Made by a program: the position numbers and the translations under genes | Notes under the pieces: model-generated | The model's input: only the letters and a program-made list of their open reading frames with translations | Databases searched by the model: none | What the model was told of the DNA's origin: nothing | NCBI GenBank assembly: GCA_015233285.1 | Contig: JADFYA010000273.1 | Span: 1 to 5,182, forward strand | Direction of reading: 5' to 3' | DNA: 5,182 nucleotides | From: Deltaproteobacteria bacterium | GTDB taxonomy: Bacteria > Desulfobacterota > JADFXK01 | Part shown: positions 1 to 5,165 of the stretch, in pieces | Layout of the letters: the number at the start of each line of letters is the position of its first letter | Numbering within the stretch: position 1 is the stretch's first letter

Positions 1-2
1 CG

Positions 3-1322
3 AGAGAACGGCAGCAGCAGAGACTTCGACTAAGTAAGCCCGATTATATTTGGACCGCGGTTCTCGGAGCGACTGGATATCGATTTCAAATGAGTAACAC
101 CGCTGGGATCAAAATTGACCAACTGTATTCTGCGGCAGTGGCACACTGCCCCTCAGGAACGGGAACATGTTCGGTCACCCCAAATTTCCCGCTTACTCCA
201 GACAATTACAAATGGTCTGTGCAAGCCGCCAACGGTCAATCCTCCAGTCCCTGGAGTGAGGAAACGGTTTTCTCGTTTTACGCCGCGGCTAAATTGGTCA
301 AGAAACGCTTTGGCTTTCATATGGTCCCGGTGGAACTACATCTTACGGCCGGAAATGCCTCAATCGCATCTGATCATCCCATGCAGAAGCCCATCCTGTG
401 GCCCGTTCGCCGGCCGGGTGGGCCGCTGACCTGGCTGAACCTGGCCCGTTACGAGTCGTCGGGACAACTAATGGGTGTCACCGCCCGTTCCCAGGTGGTC
501 ACCATCACCTTTCCCGGGACGGCGGATTTTATCCGATGCGCCCAACTGGGCTCCTGGTTGGTGGCCAATATCTATACGGATTGGTGGGTGGATGACTCCC
601 TCCGGCCTCATCTGAAGGAATTCATTGATCAGGCTGCCGCGGCGGGTTTAAAACTCATTGTGCGCACGGAGGATACCACTCGCTATAGCAGTAGTCCTCA
701 GGCCCAACCAACAGATGAAACCTGGTTCCAAGGCAGGTGGACGTCTTATGTGACCCAGATGGCCCAATATGGAGCCGGGAAAGTCTGGGGTTATCAGATT
801 TGGAACGAAGCCTGGAATCCTTCTGATTATGTCCTCGGCCCAACCGGGGCCATGATCACGAGTGATGAGTACGTCCGTAACTTGAGCCGGACGCGTGACT
901 TAATCAAGAATATCGATCCCAACGCGGCAGTGATCATGGTGGGATTGACCAGTATAATTGAGCCGGAACATTTTGCCATTGCCCTAGACTTACTCGGAAA
1001 AGGAGTGGAACAAGTCTCAGACTATTTCAATTTTCATTATTACCCAAAGGAAATAGATGTGGGTGACTTCCTGAGAATCTATCCGGTCAGCACATTTTCG
1101 ATTAAACCCTGGATGATTACCGAATGTAACAATTTTTTTGTATCGGCCGATTCAGCCACCAAGTGGCAGTCGATCAGTGATATCTGGACGGCAGTTGACG
1201 GGTGGGGCAAAACTCCGCAAGCTCTGATGGCTTTTCTGTGGAATTCTTCTTATGGGCTGGAGGGCTGGGCGATTAAGGGGACGCCTTTGGAAAATATAAT
1301 TGCCACGGAGGTCACGGATTAG
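3..1322 (+). CDS. Glycoside hydrolase, clan GH-A-like TIM barrel with N-terminal FN3-like module (5' partial)
   Basis: The frame is open from base 3 with no stop, so the start lies upstream of the window; the ATG at 90 falls inside a domain and is not a credible start. The visible part is 439 residues ending in TAG. Visible residues about 13-92 form a fibronectin-III-like module (PDYIWTAV near the start, GTCSVTP, then YKWSVQA and SPWSEE). The rest reads as an (alpha/beta)8 barrel: FGFHM (strand 1), GLKLIVR (strand 3), YQIWNEAWN (strand 4, putative acid/base Glu at 807-809), DYFNFHYYP (strand 6), PWMITECNN (strand 7, putative nucleophile Glu at 1122-1124) and ALMAFLWN (strand 8). Glu at strands 4 and 7 is the hallmark of clan GH-A. 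The family number and substrate cannot be told. It is probably a secreted polysaccharide-active enzyme, although no signal peptide is visible. The segment between strands 1 and 2 is unusually long, about 70 residues. The gene converges on the minus-strand operon and appears functionally unrelated to it. Confidence 0.75.
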   Translation, partial: RERQQQRLRLSKPDYIWTAVLGATGYRFQMSNTAGIKIDQLYSAAVAHCPSGTGTCSVTPNFPLTPDNYKWSVQAANGQSSSPWSEETVFSFYAAAKLVKKRFGFHMVPVELHLTAGNASIASDHPMQKPILWPVRRPGGPLTWLNLARYESSGQLMGVTARSQVVTITFPGTADFIRCAQLGSWLVANIYTDWWVDDSLRPHLKEFIDQAAAAGLKLIVRTEDTTRYSSSPQAQPTDETWFQGRWTSYVTQMAQYGAGKVWGYQIWNEAWNPSDYVLGPTGAMITSDEYVRNLSRTRDLIKNIDPNAAVIMVGLTSIIEPEHFAIALDLLGKGVEQVSDYFNFHYYPKEIDVGDFLRIYPVSTFSIKPWMITECNNFFVSADSATKWQSISDIWTAVDGWGKTPQALMAFLWNSSYGLEGWAIKGTPLENIIATEVTD

Positions 1323-1350
1323 AATTTCAAAACGAAATGGTTCCGGTAGT

Positions 1351-2043
1351 TTAAATTTTTGTGTTCCAGTCCTTCACCTTTTTAGCGAGCTTGGGAATGA
1401 AGAAGGAAAAGACAAAAAGTCCCAAAGAGAATAAAATTTTCCAACTGAGTAAACGCCCCCACTGGCCGTTCACCCAAATGTCTCTCACCGTGCCGATAAA
1501 GAAGGTAAAGATAAATGTTCCGACGATGATGCCCAATCCTGTGCCGAAAAAATAATCCCAAAATCGGACTTTAGTCAGACCCATGCCGAAATTCATCGGG
1601 GTAAACGGAAAATAGACCAGGCGCAAATAAAGGACGGTGGCGAATCCGTTGCGTCCAATAGCGTCGTCATATTTCTTAAGCTTATCGCTGATGAGCGTTG
1701 AAGCAAAATCCCGGCCAAGATAACGTCCGATAAAAAAGGCCAGGCTGGACCCGAACATGGCCCCCAGCCAGACGTATAGGAATCCGAAGTAAGGACCGAA
1801 AATAGCCGCGCCCAAGGCTGTTAGAAATGTTCCGGGCAGGAAGAGGCAAACCCCGACAGCGTATAGAAATATATAAGCCAGAGGCGCCCAGGCCCCGGCA
1901 GTCTTGAGGAAGAGGCCGAGTCGGTCGGCCGTAAGAGTCTCTCTGACCGGGGTGAAACGCACCAGGGCCACGGCCGTGACGATAAAGATACCCAACCCGG
2001 CCGCTTTGATCACCGCTTTCTTCCGGTTGTTTTTAGCATCCAT
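1351..2043 (-). CDS. TVP38/TMEM64 family membrane protein (VTT/SNARE-associated domain)
   Basis: This is a 230-aa integral membrane protein of the VTT domain (DedA/TVP38/TMEM64) superfamily. From the chosen ATG, a first hydrophobic helix covers about residues 14-30. The conserved re-entrant-type motif FLPGTFLTALGAAIFGPYFG lies at about 68-87 and is followed by another membrane segment ending GRYLGR. The second conserved half, RLVYFPFTPMNFGMG, is at about 141-155, and two more hydrophobic helices follow before a basic C-terminus. I chose ATG at 2043, which has a weak AGGT six bases upstream, over a TTG at 2097 that would add 18 polar residues and has no ribosome binding site. It lies 74 nt after the Sec thioredoxin-like gene on the same strand and is probably the last gene of the operon (stop TAA). 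Family members are transporters, scramblases or membrane-homeostasis proteins, and a DedA-family protein has been linked to selenite uptake in Cupriavidus. The role here is unproven. Confidence 0.85.
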   Translation of the reverse strand: MDAKNNRKKAVIKAAGLGIFIVTAVALVRFTPVRETLTADRLGLFLKTAGAWAPLAYIFLYAVGVCLFLPGTFLTALGAAIFGPYFGFLYVWLGAMFGSSLAFFIGRYLGRDFASTLISDKLKKYDDAIGRNGFATVLYLRLVYFPFTPMNFGMGLTKVRFWDYFFGTGLGIIVGTFIFTFFIGTVRDIWVNGQWGRLLSWKILFSLGLFVFSFFIPKLAKKVKDWNTKI

Positions 2044-2117
2044 GGAGTTACCTGTGATTTCATCCAGAGTTGCACTTGGCAGATCTTCATCGGCCAAACC
2101 AGGCCACGAGATAACCG

Positions 2118-2438
2118 TTAACCTTTAAGAATCCGGCCCAGTATTCCTTTTTTCCGAGGTTCAGGTCCGGGCAGGCCAAGTTGGCGACAAATGACCGCTT
2201 CCACCTTATCTTGTGTCGTGTTTGAACCTTCAACCACAATCTCCTCGCCGACCATGACGGCCGGAGCAGTTGGAAGATCGAGTTCAAAGTACTCGTCGGT
2301 CTGGTATTCAGCGATGGGTTTGGAGGTTACCTCGATTTCAATGTCTTTGTATTTTCCGCCCAACCTGGGCATCATGTCCAGAAAGTTCTTTCACGGCTTG
2401 CCGTTGGGTTCATTTAGAAAAAATCTCACCTTCAACAT
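2118..2438 (-). CDS. Small thioredoxin/glutaredoxin-fold selenoprotein (in-frame TGA = Sec16)
   Basis: This is a 106-aa predicted cytoplasmic redox protein with no signal peptide. The ATG at 2438 has a strong AGGAG seven bases upstream, and the frame runs through one TGA (2391-2393) to TAA. The N-terminus reads MLKVRFFLNE, then PNGKP-U-KNF, a first beta strand followed by an active-site turn, so the TGA falls exactly where a thioredoxin-fold protein carries its first catalytic Cys. The fourth position of the motif is Phe (U-K-N-F), making it a monothiol-type site. A TAPAVMV segment around residues 57-63 supplies the expected cis-Pro (P59) before a strand, and another Cys is at residue 84. Without read-through the product would start at the ATG at 2375, which has no Shine-Dalgarno, and would lack the first strand and active site. 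A potential SECIS hairpin follows the TGA. The gene sits 21 nt after the rhodanese-DsbD gene, which suggests it is a redox partner. The exact subfamily is not recognised. Confidence 0.8.
2358..2393 (-). promoter_or_regulatory. Sec codon and putative bSECIS of the thioredoxin-like gene
   Basis: The TGA (2391-2393) is followed after 20 nt by the perfect inverted repeat GCCCA / TGGGC (2366-2370 and 2358-2362). The loop is GGT, or AGGTT if the last pair is left open. Bacterial SECIS elements sit within the coding sequence just after the UGA, with G residues in the apical loop about 16-37 nt away, and this hairpin fits that rule (loop at 26-28 nt). The fold is read by eye and no energy was computed. 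Confidence 0.65.
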
Positions 2439-2445
2439 GACTTCT

Positions 2446-2450
2446 CTCCT
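2446..2450 (-). promoter_or_regulatory. Ribosome binding site of the thioredoxin-like selenoprotein gene
   Basis: AGGAG lies seven bases before the ATG at 2438, in the 21-nt gap after the rhodanese-DsbD stop. It places the start 45 nt upstream of the in-frame TGA and rules out the later ATG at 2375, which has no such site. Confidence 0.8.
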
Positions 2451-2459
2451 TTGCTGTTC

Positions 2460-4211
2460 TTATCCACCGTTTTTTTTGACTTCTGCCATCCGGCCCAGGA
2501 ACTGATCGGGTGGGATATAATCCACCAGACGCAGTTTCTGCCTCTCCTTTCCATTTGAGTTCAGGAATACAATGGTTGGAACGCCTTTGACGCCATATTC
2601 TTGCAGCAATCGTTCGTTAAGCGGGTTGCCACCCTTGGTCACATCCACCTTGATCATGACAAAATCACTCTCTGCCTGTTTGACGACCGAGGCGTCGTGA
2701 AACGTAACCTCTTCGAGTTCCCGGCAAGGAGTGCACCAGGTGGCGTAGAAATCGATAATGATCGGCTTTTTCAGTTGATCAGCCTCCTTCATGGTGTTAT
2801 CTGTATAGGGCTTCCAGGTAACGCCAGGGCCTTGTATCGCCCACGACGTGATCAGAAACGTGGCCAGGACCAGACATGATACGCCGACTCCGCCTTTAAG
2901 CCAGGGGAACATCCGGAAGTTGCCCTTGTTTTTGTCGATCCAACCCAGGTGCAGCCCGGCGGCCAGAGCGACCAGGGAAAGCATAACGGTTCCCCAATGG
3001 CCGGGGAGAACAGGACTGATGAAGTGCACCGCCATCCCCACCAGGACCCAGCCCATAAGCGATCTTACCCAGATCATCCATCCACCCGAGCGGGGGAGTC
3101 TTTCCAGTTGCCCTGAAAACATGGCAAGGAGGAAAAGGGGGAGGCCCAAACCCAGACTCAAGGTAAAGAAGATGATAAATCCCAACCAGGGGCTTCCCAT
3201 GCTTGCTACCCAGGTGAGAAGCCCCAGCACGAAGGGACCAATGCAGGGAGCAGCGACCACCCCCAGAGTCAATCCCATGAAGAGGCTACCGGAGTAGCCC
3301 GTGTAGGATTTTGCGGCTGCTTGGGTCAGGCCGCTGGGAGGACGCATCTCCCACAGCCCGAAGAGGCTGGTTGCAAAAGAGATTAGAACCGCCGCCACGC
3401 CGATAAGGACGATGGGATTTTGGAGCATTGCTCCCATCAGGCCGCCGGTCAGGGAAGCAACTACCCCGAGCACGGAGTTGGTGATGGCCAGGCCGAACAT
3501 GTAGCACAGACCGTGTGCGACAAGCTTTCCCCGGCCCTCCCTTCCTTTTGCGGCCTGGCCGCCAAAGTAGGAAACGGTAATGGGGATCAGGGGGTAGACA
3601 CACGGAGTGAGGTTTAAAGCCATGCCGCCTGCGAAGATGCCCAGGAGGGTCCAGATCATGGCCCAACCGTAAAGCGGCCCTGGTGCTTTTGATTCTTCAC
3701 TGGTTTGAGCTAGACCGGCCGGGGCGCTCGCAATGGGCATCCCTCTCCCTTGCCATTCAGGATAGCCATACGGGTCACGATAGACATTTTTATAGCCGAG
3801 TGCTACGGCCACACGGGCCGCCGAGTCACTGCGGACTCATGTAAGGCCCGCTCAGTAGAAGATGATGGTTCGATCCTTATCGGACCCCAGGAAGCTTTCA
3901 AGCGCCGAAGCCTTTCGCCATCTTGACCATGAGGTCGGCTCAATGGGAAAGTTCACCGCACCCTTCAGATGTCCTGTGCGGTATTCCCATTCCTGGCGTG
4001 TATCCACCAGCAGAAGGTGCTTGGCATCCTTCTGATAGCGTTCTGCAAGCTCTTCGGTGGTGATGATCTTGTAGCCTCCGTTTCTCCCTTCGGCCAAAAC
4101 ATCATCCCAGGTAGCCAGTTTAGGAGTAACGGCACGATTGGCGAACCAGAGGGCTCCAACCGTGAGCAGTACCGCCGCCAAGGCTAGGAAAGTCGTTCTC
4201 TTAGGGTGCAT
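2460..4211 (-). CDS. Rhodanese-DsbD fusion selenoprotein (two in-frame TGA = Sec120 and Sec125)
   Basis: One frame of 583 codons runs from the ATG at 4211 (AAAGGA six bases upstream) to TAA, interrupted only by TGA at 3852-3854 and 3837-3839. Residues 8-24 form an N-terminal membrane anchor. Residues about 46-155 are a rhodanese domain: VDTRQEWEYRTGHLKGAVNF, then IIFY-U-AGLT-U-VRSDSAAR, then GYKNVYRDPYGYPEW. Rhodaneses of this type carry Cys after FY and again a few residues later, so both TGAs replace expected Cys, the first being the catalytic one. Residues about 185-461 are a DsbD beta-type domain with eight hydrophobic segments and the redox pair C204 (LTPCVYP) and C323 (AAPCIGP), spaced much like the E. 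coli pair. Residues about 465-578 are a periplasmic thioredoxin domain with WCTPC (C493, C496) and a cis-Pro in GVPT. Rhodanese thus stands where DsbD alpha normally is. The predicted role is moving reducing power across the membrane to a selenol rhodanese. Split into two ORFs, the downstream GTG (3812) lacks a ribosome binding site and starts inside the rhodanese fold. Confidence 0.88.
3805..3839 (-). promoter_or_regulatory. Second Sec codon of the rhodanese domain with putative bSECIS
   Basis: After TGA (3837-3839) a hairpin CGGCC / GGCCG (3816-3820 with 3806-3810), extendable by one G-U pair, closes the loop CGTGT at 22-26 nt past the TGA. It shares bases 3816-3819 with the outer stem of the first hairpin, so those two cannot form together, although it is compatible with the inner stem of the first. 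Confidence 0.5.
3814..3854 (-). promoter_or_regulatory. First Sec codon of the rhodanese domain with putative two-tier bSECIS
   Basis: After TGA (3852-3854) there is an inner stem GAGTC / GACTC (3834-3838 with 3823-3827) closing the loop CGCAGT, which lies 19-24 nt past the TGA. An outer stem CGGGCC / GGCCCG pairs 3845-3850 with 3814-3819. Both stems are perfect complements. The second Sec codon (3837-3839) lies at the edge of the inner stem, so two of its bases are paired in this structure. Confidence 0.6.
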
Positions 4212-4217
4212 AATCAG

Positions 4218-4223
4218 TCCTTT
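4218..4223 (-). promoter_or_regulatory. Ribosome binding site of the rhodanese-DsbD gene
   Basis: AAAGGA lies six bases before the ATG at 4211. This decides the start over the upstream in-frame codon at 4247, which would add 12 residues (including several basic ones) before the membrane anchor. Confidence 0.75.
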
Positions 4224-4250
4224 CGATGCAGACCGCAATCTGGTCAAGCG

Positions 4251-4700
4251 TTAAATCTTCCCCTCCCGCTTCAGCTTGGAGATGATAAAATAGGCGCCCC
4301 GTTGGGATAGTCCCAGGCCGCGGGCCATCTGATCACCATCCACCAGGCCGTGCTTTTCGACAAACGCAACGACTTCTTCTTCCAGTTCATCGAACCAGTC
4401 GTCAAATAGGACCAGCAGCTCCGGGTCGGTGATGGCCATGAGCTGTTTTGATTGAGCCACCTTCTCCACCAATGTCTGACACATGTCCGTTGGGTCGACA
4501 CCTTCGCCCATGCATTCGGCCAGTCAGAGCTGGACCAGACCGGCCACCTTATCGCCGCTGGATTCTCCAACCAGGCTGGTGATAAAATGTGTCCGGTCTT
4601 CTTCGTCTAAGAGGGAAAAAAGTCTTTTCAAGGCCACGGCCATCTCGGCCACCGCCTCCTTAGGATCCATCAGATCGATTATCTTTAGAATCTCGCCCAT
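4251..4700 (-). CDS. Putative selenoprotein with C-terminal winged-helix-like domain (in-frame TGA = Sec59)
   Basis: I do not recognise this 149-aa protein as a named family. It starts at the ATG at 4700 behind an unusually complete Shine-Dalgarno and reads through TGA at 4524-4526 to TAA at 4251. Residues 1-58 are helical and charged (MGEILKIIDLMDPKEAVAEM, later FSLLDEEDR and LVGESSGDK). The centre reads LVQL-U-LAEC, giving Sec59 and Cys63 in a U-x3-C arrangement, with Cys74 shortly after. Residues about 95-112 are very acidic (FDDWFDELEEE). Residues about 110-149 (VEKHGLVDGDQMARGLGLSQ and on to ISKLKREGKI) look like a winged helix-turn-helix. The alternative is two genes, one ending at the TGA (58 aa) and one starting at the ATG at 4511. 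The second ATG has no Shine-Dalgarno and lies 12 nt past the TGA, and a SECIS-like hairpin with an AGGTG loop follows, so I favour read-through. It lies between the ArsR gene and the rhodanese-DsbD gene. A redox- or selenium-responsive regulator is possible but is inference. Confidence 0.68.
4491..4526 (-). promoter_or_regulatory. Sec codon and putative bSECIS of the winged-helix-like selenoprotein gene
   Basis: The TGA (4524-4526) is followed after 13 nt by a stem of seven pairs with one bulged A: TGGGCGA (4504-4510) with TCG-A-CCCA (4491-4498). The loop is AGGTG (4499-4503) at 21-25 nt past the TGA. The position and the G-rich loop match the known layout of bacterial SECIS elements, and the loop resembles that of the thioredoxin-like gene in this same operon. 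Confidence 0.6.
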
Positions 4701-4708
4701 GTGGTTTT

Positions 4709-4718
4709 GATCACCTCC
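4709..4718 (-). promoter_or_regulatory. Extended Shine-Dalgarno of the winged-helix-like selenoprotein gene
   Basis: GGAGGTGATC is a ten-base match to the anti-Shine-Dalgarno end of 16S rRNA and lies eight bases before the ATG at 4700. It fixes the start well upstream of the in-frame TGA, which supports translation of the N-terminal part and, with the lack of any such site before the ATG at 4511, favours a single read-through gene. Confidence 0.8.
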
Positions 4719-4721
4719 AAG

Positions 4722-5027
4722 CTAAAAGGTTTTCCGGTCAGTCAACAAATCTGTGGCCAGCCAGCCCAACATCCGAATGACCTCCAAGATTCTGGGATCA
4801 GCCAGTTCGTAATAAATGAAGGGGCCGCTCCGTTCGACCCTAACCAGAAGAGAGCGTTTTAATTCCTTCAGATGGTGAGAAACAAGCGGTTGCGACAGGT
4901 TCAATTCTTCCACAATGCGGCTGACGGACTTCCGGCCCTGGCTGACACAATCAATTATCCTCAGGCGATTTTCGTCTGACAGGCTCTTGGCTAGGAAAGC
5001 CACCGTCTGGAAGTGTTCGTCCGGCAA
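4722..5027 (-). CDS. ArsR/SmtB-family transcriptional regulator
   Basis: This 101-aa winged-helix repressor-type protein probably binds the promoter just upstream and controls the operon it leads. The N-terminal helix FLAKSLSDENRLRIIDCV is typical of the family. The helix-turn-helix SVSRIVEELNLSQPLVSHHL covers residues 34-53, and the wing with FIYYEL is near residues 70-75. The family's classical metal-binding Cys-x-Cys motif in the recognition-helix region is absent. Only one Cys is present (C27), so neither a standard arsenic sensor nor a two-Cys persulfide sensor of the SqrR/BigR type is supported. The start is TTG at 5027, with AGGAG nine bases upstream; the frame is closed by a TGA shortly before it. 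The stop is TAG, 21 nt before the next gene. The inducing signal is unknown. Confidence 0.88.
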   Translation of the reverse strand: MPDEHFQTVAFLAKSLSDENRLRIIDCVSQGRKSVSRIVEELNLSQPLVSHHLKELKRSLLVRVERSGPFIYYELADPRILEVIRMLGWLATDLLTDRKTF

Positions 5028-5036
5028 TGCTGCGTT

Positions 5037-5041
5037 CTCCT
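5037..5041 (-). promoter_or_regulatory. Ribosome binding site of the ArsR-type gene
   Basis: AGGAG lies nine bases before the TTG at 5027. No ATG or GTG in the same frame lies between this site and the HTH core in a better position, so TTG is the likely start. Confidence 0.6.
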
Positions 5042-5048
5042 GGTTTAG

Positions 5049-5093
5049 ATTATCCCAATGTCATTGACTTAAGCCGACGAACAATCGTGCCAA
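5049..5093 (-). promoter_or_regulatory. Candidate operon promoter/operator region
   Basis: Upstream of the ArsR-type gene are a GATAAT (5049-5054) resembling a -10 box and, just before it, the perfect short palindrome GTCA-A-TGAC (5060-5068), a plausible ArsR operator half of modest length. No convincing -35 box is seen at 16-18 bases. Further up, TTGGCACG (5086-5093) is an exact sigma-54 -24 element, but the matching -12 element reads TTCG rather than TTGC. The promoter class is therefore undecided. Confidence 0.35.
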
Positions 5094-5121
5094 CTTTTTT
5101 AAAATAGACCATTCCGAATAA

Positions 5122-5165
5122 GCCCCAACGGGGCGCTCTATGTTAGCCCAGGGCAACGCCCTGGG
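5122..5165. repeat. REP-like pair of GC-rich palindromes
   Basis: Two perfect inverted repeats lie 12 nt apart: GCCCC-AAC-GGGGC (5122-5134) and CCCAGGGC-AAC-GCCCTGGG (5147-5165), both with the loop AAC. From memory, GCCCC/GGGGC followed by TTAGCCCAGGG is typical of dispersed intergenic palindromic repeats found in many copies in some bacterial genomes and mobilised by REP-associated transposases. Copy number cannot be seen here. The second hairpin has no following T-run in either direction, so it is not a classical terminator. Confidence 0.55.

Noticed and set aside
1324..1338. Inverted repeat ATTTC-AAAAC-GAAAT between the convergent genes as a terminator
   Set aside because: It has only five mostly A-T pairs and no clear T-run, so it is too weak to call.
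2044..2097. TTG start at 2097 for the VTT membrane protein
   Set aside because: There is no ribosome binding site, and the extra 18 residues are polar and do not look like part of the family domain. Not fully excluded.
2848..3297. Plus-strand 149-codon open frame opposite the DsbD-like region
   Set aside because: It is a shadow of the minus-strand gene: low-complexity Pro/Arg-rich translation with no recognisable domain and no ribosome binding site considered convincing.
2460..3812. DsbD-like gene starting at GTG 3812
   Set aside because: This start lies inside the rhodanese fold, has no Shine-Dalgarno, and would leave a useless rhodanese tail at the N-terminus.
3852..4211. A stand-alone truncated rhodanese ending at the first TGA, or a pseudogene
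   Set aside because: The product would stop just before the catalytic residue, and the same frame carries on through the rest of the rhodanese fold and into DsbD. No frameshift or TAA/TAG is present, so Sec read-through explains it better.
4251..4511. Separate gene starting at ATG 4511
   Set aside because: There is no ribosome binding site before it and it is only 12 nt past the in-frame TGA. The upstream start at 4700 has a near-perfect one in the same frame.
5078..5093. Definite sigma-54 promoter
   Set aside because: The -24 element matches but the essential GC of the -12 element is CG here, so it is only mentioned as a candidate.
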